From Heterobilharzia americana (lineage: Eukaryota > Platyhelminthes > Trematoda > Strigeidida > Schistosomatidae), in assembly GCA_944470555.2 (NCBI GenBank), contig OX104134.1, positions 103,844,701 to 103,908,700 of the forward strand: 64,000 bases of DNA, written 5' to 3'. Shown in pieces: positions 1-12,800 of the stretch. The translations under genes and the position numbers were made by a program. Positions within the stretch are counted from its first letter, which is position 1. Every line of letters starts with the position of its first letter. The notes under the pieces are model-generated. The model was given only the letters and a program-made list of their open reading frames with translations, was not told the DNA's origin and did not search any database.

Positions 1-567
1 AAAACTCTTTGTTCGGATGTGTCAATGTCGTAATCGGTTAGAATGTGCTAATATCTTGGTGGTTACCAACTACTTAGTGAAGTAGGACTCAATTCAGAAA
101 CCATTCACGGATTCGAACACTGGGTGTTGATCCACAGTAGCGATGTGACTCACTGATCTAAACAATCCATTTTCAACGCGCTGATTACACATTCGAACCT
201 TGCTCATCCACTTACCCACGCTCGGTTAGCCAGTTAGTGCCATAGGTTTCCACTCAATAGATGCGACTCATTGCCCATTGTGCATTCCTGTATACTTTCA
301 GCCGTAATTCTTATGCTAGGACTAATCCAATATTGATTATCAAGCCTCCGTACGTTTAGTGGATTTTGTTCGCACGATTCTTATTGGCTAGAAGTTGAAG
401 TGTATATTTTCAATCCTGTTATTGTCCACCTCCAAGAAGCACTACGATAATCCCCATACTCTTTAACTAAATTCTTTCCTGTTGTAATTGAAATCATACT
501 AGATATTATGTTTTAAGCATGATTATCAATTTGTTTGTCTTTTTTTTATACGTCAAATTATACGAAG
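1..567. other. FIG4 intron, 3' part
   Basis: No recognisable exon: the preceding conserved FIG4 segment (EGYYIVLI-type) was looked for and not seen. Short tRNA-like scraps (ggattcgaacactggg near 112-127) hint at an old SINE, but not enough to define one. Confidence 0.5.
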
Positions 568-893
568 GTTGAAGATACTTCTATGCTTTATATTCCTGGC
601 AATGATTCTGTTGATGAAAGTGGACATTTAAACAACTATTCCAAGAATCATTATTCTTCAAAGTCTCATTAAATAGTACCATCTCACAAGATCTTGATTC
701 TAATGTTTGCCCTAGCGAAGATGAACAACAAACAGGATTACTTCATTTAATTAGAAATTCCATGGGACGTAAAAAGTTGTCTGGTGATGAAATGCGATAT
801 TTAAAGTTATTTAGCAGTGTGGATTTGGCCAGTAATTTTTATTTTAGTTACACTTATGACCTATCTCATAGTCTGCAATACAATATGGAACCT
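568..893 (+). CDS. FIG4: FIG4 exon 1 of window (N-terminal SAC region), with apparent frameshift
   Basis: Begins after the only nearby AG (566-567) with [11 protein letters not shown], matching human VEDTNMIYIPN, and ends MEP|gtaagt. The first frame runs from 568 to a TAA at 670-672. The second frame opens only after two TGA codons (612-617) and runs to 893 through the conserved [17 protein letters not shown] segment. The frame change must therefore lie in 618-672, inside a low-conservation Ser/Asn-rich insert. The exon is 326 nt, one short of a multiple of three. Either one base is missing in the assembly or the allele is broken; a tiny unseen intron is less likely. Confidence 0.8.
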
Positions 894-3800
894 GTAAGTT
901 TTATCTCCTGACAATCAACTTCCCCTTATATTGCTAAGTAAATATTGTAGTACCTGTAGTTTTTTTTCGATGGTAATCATAGTACGAGTTATCCGTATAC
1001 AAAACAGATACCCCTGTTTTTGGAGGTGTTGTGTTCTTTTAGCTGGATGGTTTAGTCGTGACATCATCAGCACAAACTTCAAAAAGAAGTGAGATAGAAA
1101 ATTTTTTTCACAAATGGCTTCATAGCTTTCTCTGGTGACTTTGGGTGTGATTGCTTGTTTCTGCTCAAATCTTGCCATTGTCTCCATACTTACTTCGATT
1201 TATTGCCTTGCTGATGTGAACTTTGACCTTCTTATTGGATAGTAGATTGGATCAGTGTCAATATATCTGTTGATCGCTGCCAAACTTGTAAAAATTCTCT
1301 AGCATTCTTTGTATTTTCTCTATCCAGGATTTCCGAATGTTCCCGGTCGTATTCAATACACAGTTGTCCGCACACATTGATATGAGTGAAGATATGTCAC
1401 AACACTTCACAACTAACTGATGTTCATGTAGACGGTTACCAAAAGGGCAACCACTCTCTCTGATACAGTGTTTTTCTCAGTTTCTGCAGTTTATTTTGTC
1501 GGTATTGTTTGGTTTGTCTTTGTTTGCCATTTTATCCTTCGACCTGATGAATAACGTAGAGTCAAGAGATTTTGTCGGCTTTTCGGCCACAGCGATTCTG
1601 AAAGGTTTCAGTAAGCGAGTTTAAATCTTACAGCTCACTTCTCTGTCTCTTCTGTGTGCTTTTTTATAACACCTATGTGTTTTGTTAACTATCAACAATT
1701 CACCAAATTCAAATGAAAATCTGAATAAACTTTCACAGGGTTAGGGTTAGAATACTTAACCGAAATAAATCACAATTAACAATGAACGAACACTTATAAC
1801 TATGAAATACATGATCTAAGCGAAAAGAGTGAATGAAAACATCAATATGATTTTGACAGATTTTGCATCTTGTCATTGGCTATCTCCAACTTCTTTTCCT
1901 CTCAGCTTGTTAAGGAGCCTTGACAAGAAACGTAAGTTTCGCTAACTGGTTCATATCAGCTATTAGTGTTCGTTCCCATATATTGCTGTCGAAGTTTCCC
2001 ATACTAGGCTGTGGTATCAACGAAAATCGTTAACGTACTGTGCATCATACTAAAAATGCGCGATTCGTGATCTAGCAAAGAATCTATGGATGAGTAAGCC
2101 TTTTTGACTAGTTAGTCATTATCTTCATAAAACTTGGAAAATTCTATAAAATCTTTTTATTATGCTGCAGAGTATATCACTATAGAGTTAACTGAGTAAC
2201 ACTACAATAGGTGTTACAAGAATCCATGGTCATGATAGTTTGTTTCGGAACTTGAATATGTCTTTATCTGATGGAGTATTTGTGTCTTTATGAAATATGC
2301 AAAATTTGCATGCTTGACATGTACACGACAACTTTCTAGCATGATTTGAAATCGAAGTTCAGTTTTAAAGCTTGGTTGACAGTCGCGTATTGCCAGTCAG
2401 CTGGCGTTATTGAACTGAACTTGTAATCTGCAAGTTGGTGGTTCGAACTAGGTCACAATTTAGACAGTTTTCAAGTGTAGTTTTCACTGCTGCACAGTTA
2501 TACGGCACTCATATTTTCTAACCACAGCTAATGTGTAACAGCTTATAACATCACTGTATTCTCTAGCCCGAAGTAGACAAGTGTTGGAACAATGACTAAT
2601 GACCTAGTACCTTACCAATGTATATGCATTTCTGGTAAAAATTTAGTGAAAATGTTGAAATCTCGAAATTGAGTTAGATTGTTCTCTCATTAACCTTTGA
2701 AAGATCGTTTCTGTCTACAAGTATCCTTGAAAATTGTCTCCGTATCCATTTAGTATTTCAATTCCAAGATAACTAATAAAAAAAGAAAAACGTTTCATTT
2801 GGACTTGATTTCTAATTGTTCCTCTAAACACACTTTTAGTTAACTAAGAACCGTTTATATGTTTATTTATGGATGTAATATGGTCGAGTTATAGCCAGTT
2901 ACGAAAACTGAAACCAATATACACGTTCCGTTCTATTTGAGACTCGTGTCTTCACTGATACTGGATTCCAACACCTGCCGCTTTTAACGCCAAACCATTA
3001 TCCACTAGACTAATGAGGCCTCAGCAACTGATGTGTCCCAAGTAGGACGCAGTATGTGTCTTGACTTCCGTTGCTGGCCACCACCAAGCCAATCATAACA
3101 TGAATAATTAAGCAATATTGAGGCATCTGCATAAGAGCCCATATACCAACAGTGGTTGATCAATTCCATCCATTATAACAACAAAGGTCTACAAGTATTA
3201 TTATTATTATCATTATTATTTTACCCTTGGGTTCCTAGTGGAACAAAGGGCTTCGGTAGCACAGCGCCATTTCACTCTCTTCTCTCTAGTAGTTTCAACC
3301 CCGCCATGACTGCCCACAACCACTCATCTCTTTCTCACACCATCTCCTCCATGTCACCCTCAACTCCGACAACCAACTCGTCGTTTCCCACTTAACCACC
3401 ACTCGAGGGCCTGGTCTGCCACGTGATGTCCCCAGTTGGTCTTCTCACTGTATGCCCAATTCAATCCATCTCCACTTTATTCTGCACATTTGTTGGACGA
3501 TGGGTCCTTCACTGGTTCATTCCCAGTCAGCCATCCAGCCAGCCAGAGTTCCTTGTTCCTTATTCTTATCACTCTGGTCATCTGATCATCACTATCGAGT
3601 GGGTGTAGGTGGCAACTGTTGATGAATGTCTGCAGTTTGTTCGAAATGCTTTTCGTAAAGCACCAAGTCTCTCAACCATCACATAGAAGCACTGACTGAC
3701 TGACATTAGTCTTGAAAATACGGATCTTGTTCACGCTTTATGCTGCTGAGTGCAGTGCAGTGCAGTGCAGTGCAGTGCAGTGGATTGTAGTGTAGTGCAG

Positions 3801-6800
3801 TGGCGTGGAGTGGAGTGGAGTAGATCTCCACACTAATTTCACCTTAATCAAGGCCTGTCTAGGTACGTATTTCAAGCATCATTAGGATAATTAGTTTGAG
3901 TGATATAAAGCTTATTGGTTGCAACTTAGGCTTAATGATCTTGATGAACTATCCTTTTTCAAACAACTGATGGCATATCTTTCCATGATATAAATTAAGA
4001 ACAACCCAGAGAAGTGATAACAGGGGAAATCATCAACTGAATGTTCTACATACGTAATTGTGTATACATGCACCGCGGAGTTGTGGCTCAGGGGTCGAAG
4101 ATGACTATCAGCCACTGTGGCACGGGTCTGAGGCCCTTTCCGTTTACTGGGGATTGGGAAGGCATGTATACTCACTACCCGTCACACAATAGGTGTGACT
4201 CATTGGACAAGGTGGCTGATTGCGTTTCATTTATGTATATATACCATGATGTAATACAAGGCGAAAAATGTTTAGTTGAACTCAAAGCCCTAATAACAAT
4301 GTCACTGACACATCTATCCCTATAAATCTCACTTTTTAGCAAACCACCATTAGTGTTTGTATACACTGAGCTGCCTATTCATTTTATTTAAACTTTGTGA
4401 GTGCTTTTGTGATATTTTCTTCTGAAAAGTTGTTTAGATCTGACCAACGAAAAGATGATCATCTGCTAACATGGAAATCTATTCCTAACGACAAATTTGT
4501 TTGGAATTGGAGATTAATACCTCCTAAGTTCCGACCATTGCTCAATCGTGACTTTTTCAAGATGAATAATGACCAGCCTGAATGGTTCACCTTATTATTT
4601 CATGGAAGTGTTAGTCAAATAGCATTATCAGCTTGTCGAATGCCAATGATGGTTACACTTATTGCTCGTAGGTCAAGGCATTTTGCTGGTCGCCGATTTT
4701 TGAAACGTGGTGTCAACTTAGTTGGTGACGTTGCAAACGAAGTAAGAGCCTTTATACTGTATATCCTTTTCTGTAGCGTCTACATTGTAAATTAACTGTG
4801 TTAAAGTATTGTTAAAATGACTCATTTGGTCGTGCAACTTGAAGCACTTTTTCGTTCTGGGCTATATATGTACTACTATGATTGACTAGAATAATCTGAG
4901 GACAGCTTTTATCTGTTACAAACTGAATTCTCATTTTTGTTGTTGCGTAGCAAGCGAAGACTTTCTCCTAGTTTGATATTCTTGAACACTGTTAGTCGTC
5001 CTTTGATTTACGGATGGTATTCACGATCGTAAGGTCTTTTTTGAACGATGTTATATCGATTAACCACTGGTTACTATTTCTTTCAAATAACGCAATTCTT
5101 CAAGGCGTTAACAATATCCTAAATATTATTCTTTTCATGATTACAGAAATGCATTGCCAATGAGTTCCAATCGAATATAAAACATAGCTAGGTGCATGGT
5201 TTCCTGCCTATTAACTTCTGTCATCCAACAATGATTCTAAGACTTTGAAAACTCACTAGAACAATTTACTCCGTCACCAGGTCCTGTGTGGAAACTATAT
5301 ATTGAATTGCATCATTATGGTTCGATAGAATTTTAAGTGATATATCAAAGGGAATTTGTACTAAACGGATGTAATCCAATACTGGATAAACGCGTTTAAC
5401 ATCTTTGGTTGAATTTTTTTTTCAAAATGTTTTACCAATTAATTCAAAAGTGTTTTTTTCTTTAGGTCGAAACAGAACAAATAGTACATGACACTTCATA
5501 TGCATTCCTTCGTCATGGACGTGTTTCATCTTATGTACAAGTGCGTGGATCTGTCCCTTTGTTTTGGTCACAAGAATCATCTAAAGTTGTTGTCGGCAGA
5601 CCACCATTAGAAATCTTAGTGAGTTTATTTAATTACTTGCTCCATGGTGGTAATAAAACTCCAATTCATTCATATTTTTTCATACTTGGTCTTTATTTTC
5701 CAATCTTTACTTTGTTTTGTATTCATGTTAATGACTAGCAGTGGAATCTAGGATACGTGTTTCGTCCTATCTGGGACTCGCCCATCAGCTGAATGTATGT
5801 GCACCTTAGTGAGTAGTGTTATTCCCATTAAGACTAGTACCCAGCACTCATCTTCATAAACGCAAAAGAGTTATCCACTAGGCCACTGGGACATGACAGC
5901 CAAATTTTGTTTTACTTTTTGCTGTTTTATGGAAGGTATACCTTAGTGGTATGCGTTGTCTACAGTTGCTTAGATGGGCCTTGTCTCTTTACCTATGAGT
6001 AGCTACATAAATCTGTCATTCGTTCCATGGCCAAGTTCATTATCTTCCATACATTGTATATTTTTGTTTATTCTTATCACATTGTGACCCGTAACAACCC
6101 AGTTACGTATGTGCTTATTTTAACTGACGAAATCGGAGATAAAATACACATGACAGTTAACTTGACATCTTTTTCTGTTTTAAAAAGTTCCTACCGTATT
6201 TCAGGTAACTGTTTTACTATAGCGCTTCTGCACCAAGTCGGCTATGAGCCATATTTATTGTCTCATATCTCTCCAAACCTCGGTAGATAAATTGGAGTTA
6301 AAAGCCGTTACCCTAGAGTTCAGAGTCGACTGTCTATGCGGATAAGCTGGAACTGCATAGCTATGCAAATAGTACCAATGTTGTTTATTGCTATAGGAGA
6401 TTAACTTTCCTTTTTGAGGTTCAATTCCATTAAACATGGTTTATTTATAACCAAGAGAGACTGCAATGTTACTTCCCAATTTAGTAGATGTTCGTTGGAT
6501 GGAGGTAATCGGCAGAAAACCGTGTACGTAGGTTTTCTGCTTGTTGTCATTCGTCAGCAAGGCTTATCTACATCATCGAGGAAAATGGTGTTCCGCCTGA
6601 GATACGAACCCTTATTCTCCAGTGATGCAGTCAGAGACGTTACCACTGAGCTACTTGGGCCGCAAGTAAGTAGTATGATTGTACAAAGAAGGTATTTGTG
6701 ACTCACACGCTGAAATTTCACTTCCACAATTCAGCCAACATGAATAAATCTATCTATATAAACAGAATAGTTCTAATCATCTCAGCATATTTTTGCAAGT

Positions 6801-9800
6801 ATTTACCTATGTTCATATAATGGTAAATATTGAACGTATCAATTGTGTAAGATGACTGACTGATAAAACACGGCAATTGTGATCAGCTGGAATTTAAAAC
6901 AAAGATATTTAACACCAACTTTATAAAGAGAAAGTTGGGAAGAAATTGATACTACCTCGGTATCTGATAGGTAGCGGCATACTGCATCTGTACAGTTTTC
7001 TCCACAATTCCACCTATTTTTATTTCTGTCTCCCGAAAGTTTTGGTGATCCATGCGTGTAGTAACATAGAACATATTGCATCATAAACTTGAGCAAAGTA
7101 GGCATTGACGACCCTGGCAAAACGAAGTATTCATTGTCTCCAACTAAGGGTGTAGTATCTAATTGGTTTTCATACTTTTATCTTGTTTATCAAGCGTGAT
7201 GATCCATATTATGAAGCAATGGGTTTACACTTTGCCAGCTTACTTAAACGTAATGGATCTCCGCTGATTGTACTGAATTTGATGAAAAAAAACGCGAGAA
7301 AAGGAAATTTGAAACAACATTATCCGATGGATTTGAACGCGGTATCATTTACTTGAGTCAGGTAAGCTGACTGACACAGTTTTAAGTTGTATTATCACTT
7401 GTTATCGCAGTGACGTTTGTAACTTATTCGTTGGAATTCATGTGATTACCGATATTAATGTAAAATGTTTGTCTATCATGGTTTGTTCATCACTCTTCAA
7501 TGAAGACAGATTAGTTCACTTGATGTAGTACATAATGGTATAGTATTATCTACCGGATGAGGTTTTGAGCCCAACTTTTACTGCTCATATTCGTATCAAT
7601 ACTGTATCGCTGTGTGCGCTACATTAAATGCGCTAATATGATGTGGAATTATACTCCACTACCAGGGCCTAGATCTGTGTTTTACCTTGTCATTGTTTTG
7701 TTTTGCTAGGGTGCATCTCTAATTCACTCTGTTCATTTTTTGACTCTAAAGAAAATTGTGTCGCATCTACCACTGAGTTTATTTACATGAGGAAGTTATA
7801 GATGTGTTCATATTTGTACACACTAAATTTATCATCCATGTATCGTTACCAAACTTTTAGGTAAGGATTAAATGCCTCATGAGCCGTACACTCCCAACTG
7901 TCCATAAAAATAACTGTCATGACTGGAGATTGACCTAATTAGACAAAATAATTTATTGTACTACATACCATGGGATATCTGTGAGCTGAAGTAAGTAGGT
8001 CAAACTAGGCGATCGGGATCAACTAAGTTAACAGATCATAGAAATGTAGCTAAATCTAGATGGGTGCAGAAGAATTCAGCCAAAGCTATGCATGCCTTAA
8101 CCCCAACAACATAATAGGGTGTTATAGAGTAACAGTTCTAAAGACGGATGTTGTTAAATAGGGGTAGATCGCTCAATCTTTATTCATCTATTCAATGCAA
8201 TAAGAATGATTCAATACCGATCGCAGTAACAATTGAATCAAGGAATGAAAATGCAGTCGAACTATAACAAACTAGAACAGGAAGTTCTGTAAATACTTTG
8301 ATGTGAATATGCATCATCTAGTAAATGGTATTGTATCACTTTGTGCTACATCAAGCAAACTATTGTAATGCGGAATTATTCTGTACCGTAGTCCTCAAAT
8401 TCCACACTTAGTTTTGTTTCCTTACTGCAAAATATTGTCGTCGTACTCGAATCTTCTGTAAACTTTTTTAAATATAATACAAAAGGATGACTTGTGTGAT
8501 GTGGACTAATTCGAAAGTATTGTTTGCTATGTAGGGTCGGATTGTTCCACCGTTGTTGTGTCCCTATGCTGACACCTTGATACTACCTGGATATTCATTA
8601 TAATGTAGTCTGTTTGATGGTTGGCATCGGAATCCAGGACGCGCGTTTCGTCCTATTTGGGACTCATCAGCTGGATGTTCTGCACCCCAGTGATGTTTTT
8701 GTTCCCACTAAGACTCGAACTCACCACCCATCACCATAAAAGCCAAAGCGTTACCCACTAGGCCGCTTGGCATAAGAGGCACCACTTGTGCAATGGATAT
8801 CAGTTGTTGTTATGATACTTCTAATTTCTCGTTGCTATACATCCGGATAGGAGCCCATTTGTCTACAGAGGTCGAGTAATTTGACCGTGTATAGCAGCGG
8901 GAAACTACACGTCTCAAACAACGGCAAATGATATACGTCACATAAGTGGTGGCTCTTGTTCTCCAGTGGACAAAGCTTTGGGAGGTTGAAGAGTCGGGTA
9001 CTGGGTCCGAATCTCAGTGGGGACAACACTCACTGGGGTACAGGTACATCTATCTGACGAGTCCCAGATAAAATGAATCGCGCGTCCTGAATTCCACTGC
9101 AAGTCACCAAGTTGGGTACAACATAATTTGTAGGAAGTTTCATCCTGCGTTGACATCGGTTAGAGAACTATTAAAAACTGGGGTGCTGTCGATCGCTGTT
9201 TCGTTATTGTTTGAGCATTTTCACCGTTGTGGACTCACGTTTATCCATTTCATGCAGGATTCAGTTCACAGTTGCCAGATTTGGAATTTAGTAGTTCCCA
9301 CCATGAATATCAATTCCATTTTTTGTTATTTGAAAATTGCCTTCTCAGGTAATTTATCTCTTGCCTGCTTTTACTCTTGCACTTACCTCTTCCGAAATCT
9401 GAGCATTATTCATATGAACTGTTCCATTTTTAGTTCTTACCCTCCAGAATTACAAAACCATCTGGTTCTTTCGGTTCATCTCCCATGGAAATAATCGACA
9501 ACAGCCCGCCTATTATCTACATTGGATTCGATATTGCTCGTGTACAAAAGATGAAACATACTGTTGCTTTAGATGAATTACAGCCTATTATTGATAATTG
9601 TGTACGTCGCACTGGCATACACTTTTCATCATCCGCTTCTTTACCAATTTCGGAAATTCCCTTTGAAAAACACAGATCAATTGGTTTTAAGTAAGTCGCT
9701 TTGTTATCTTTGTCATTGTTTTAACGACAACTGATCGACTATTAGCCGCAGATTGTGGTTTATGCCAAGCTGTAGAATGTCGTCTCTACCATCAAAAGTA

Positions 9801-12800
9801 TTTTAAGTCAGCATCAACTTACCTCATTGCTACCATTTTTTGTAATATCTAGACTTTATCTTTCTGTCTTACATGCCTATACTCAAATAAAGCAACCACA
9901 TCACAATGAGTTGCAAATGGTATTAAGGTACTACTATAAATTGTGGTGACGCAAAGTTTCCAATCCAAGTCAGATGTGACTACAGTACTCAACGATGGCA
10001 CTAGATCACCGTTGCTTTGTATTGCGAATGGATAGAAGCAGGATTCCGACCCAATGGCTAAGTTGTCATATGCTCGCCATGAAACCTGAAGGTCCTGGGT
10101 TCGATCCCTGGTGGAATCGTGGGTCTACACTGGTTAGAAGTCCCATGCTAGAATGAAACATGTCCAGTGCTCAAGTGGTTCTCCAAATGGTGTTGGCCAG
10201 TGATGAATACCACTCTGAATTGCGAAATCTATCTGAACGAAATCCGCTTTCAACTCTGCCCAGTTAGTCTTAAAACGAAGACAGTGCATGGTTTGAAGAA
10301 ATTTGTGTTACCTAGAGAATAATAACTTGTAGCATGGCATAGTCATGTATACACAAGAGTAATACAATTGCCACTGGCAGAACGCATATAATCTAAGCAT
10401 CAGAGAAACCAATAGGAAAGTGATGCTACGAAAAGCGGCAGAAATGAACATTCTGTTGGATGAACTAATGTTACCGAAGAAATTCAAATTTTAGAAAGCA
10501 GTTTTGCAAAAATTGTGCTTAAGTAGGGTCATTTGAGGAGAACCATAAGTTTTCAATATCCACACAAGACTATCGTTTTCTTAGGAGTATGTATTCGAAC
10601 TCATGCTTTAATGTATGATGATTTCATCTTATTTTCCAGTAGTTGTCACAGTCGTCGCTCTAAACAAATTCATGTAGCACAACTGGAAGTTCAACCGAAC
10701 TAGATTTAAGACTAGTCTTAGATGTCCCAGAAGCTCTAGGCAAAGATTGGACTTAAAATCGACGATTTGAACTATTTTCAGAGTGGGCTCCTAGGAGATT
10801 CTGGCTACTTTTCGAAGTCTATTAGTCAGGTATGCCTGATAGTAACTGAAATGGTATCTGTTAGTCTTTTACGTGAAAATTACACCATACGGTTTTTTCG
10901 CTGGTATACAATAGCTTTCAATCATTGAAGTTTATTCTATGACTAAATTTTTTTCAATTCTGTACCTTCGCTACTGAGTTCTCCGCTACTCATAAAATAG
11001 TAAATTTTGCTTTCTTTTGTAAGCGTCAAGAATCTCAGAGTTGTCGTCTATTGCTACCACTGAAGTGCTCTCAATGTTTGACGTTGTGTCTACTATTCAG
11101 GCGATGTATTTTGGTAATGATTTTGCTGAACACTTTTCCCTCTTAATTTTAGCTCTAAGCAATGTGGAATAATTCGAGTGAATTGTGTTGACTGTCTAGA
11201 TCGTACAAACACAGCTCAGTTTGTCATTGGTCGAGTTGTCTTAGCCTATCAATTGTATGGTTTAGGCTTTCTAGCTGAACCGGATTTCTTGGATAATTCA
11301 CAGATTGACCGATTATTACAGGTAAGATGTACGTCATGTCTCTTGTTTTAAAATTCCTTATTCACAAAGACATTTAACCGCTATGTCTATCGATATACGT
11401 CTTATCCGTCCCCTTCTAATATCTAAAACCAAAGCATAGTGACACCTATCCATGAAGCCTCTGACATTAAATATGAACCATGTTGAGAAGTTCATGCTTC
11501 TTTGTTGTGTCAGATAAACAGTTGAAACTGATAGTGGGAAAATTTAGGTGGTCTGACTTTTGACTTCTTCCAATATCACCTCGTTAGTTATGAGGTGGAC
11601 TATTACCTCCTAGATCCTTCAAAAAGATACCGAAAATTCCCTGAGGACAATAACAACCCAGCACTGTACACCTAGTGTTCACAAAATGTCATTTGATCAC
11701 ACATTTGAGCTTCAAGTTGGTAGATCAACGTCACTTTTTCCTGTTCTTGAAATACGGAGTGACCCTCTACGGATGAAGTTTAAGAGTTATCGTCCAATTC
11801 CTAATTTTCTTTTCGCTGTGGTGTTTTTTAATATTTCAAGGCGAACCACTGTATAATTATGGTATGTCGTATGTTGTATTTGTTTCTGTCTAAACTTTAC
11901 CAAAATCTAATACATACTTACAGTATGTATTCCACTTTATGCAATTCAAAACGCTATGATAATAACTTATTACAGAGTTATTTATCGAAGACCATATTTT
12001 AAAAACTAAGGTTCTGCTTTTTTGTTCACCGAGTAAAAGTTGAATTTTTGAAGACAGGACTCAATGATGTGCTTTCCTTCTGTTTTTGAAGGTATACACT
12101 TTACTACTCATAAGTAGACAAACATGAATAGTTTTTTTTTATCAGTTAAATACAGCGAACACAGCTTGACTATGCTTTACATAACCTGTAATCATTTAGT
12201 CAACTCATGAGATAAAAAGGGTTCACAATATATCTAAACCTACTCTGACTGCGACAGCTGTGGTCGGGCAGACTCGTACTGATACTGGGTGGTGATTGAA
12301 GGTTAAGTGAAAATTTGGTCCCTGACGGTATTCGAACCAGTGATCAACGAGTTTCCTGACCGGTGCTCTACCAACTAAGCTTAGTTATGCAAATTCAACT
12401 TAACCAAACATTAGTAAATGTCTTGAGGACAACTACCAAGCAATGTGGTCGTGAGTCATAGTTTCTAATGTCATCTAAAGTCATCGATTACACCAAAAGT
12501 CAATCATGAGTTAACTATAATTTATTGATTCTGAATCTGCATCCAGTTTGCCGAAAATGACTGCAAACTGTTCACTTGGTTTTGTCATTCTTTAGCATAA
12601 TCACTAACTCATTGGTTGGTTTATTTTGAACTTTCTAAAAACTACTTATAATCAGAACAACTGAAAGTCAGGGAGTATAGAAAATTCCTTTTCAACTTAC
12701 GTGTATGTCTGATCCAGGTGAGGAGTGACCTGAGCCACACCATACTCCATGATTCCTGTTTCCGAAAGTCTCAATCACTGTGTATAGGGTTTATGTTTAT

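Noticed and set aside
3156..3608. Small + strand frames rich in Ser/Pro (also 30214-30510 and 38685-38870)
   Set aside because: Antisense of LINE 3' sequence repeated at several loci.
4041..4366. Overlapping small frames on both strands
   Set aside because: Lie in a tRNA-like repeat; no motif or splice support.
9485..9694. Separate small gene starting at Met 9485
   Set aside because: It is the inner part of a FIG4 exon; the acceptor at 9433 joins it to the previous exon in frame.
12315..12390. Functional tRNA gene
   Set aside because: A and B boxes are present but the anticodon stem does not pair and the sequence continues as a repeat.
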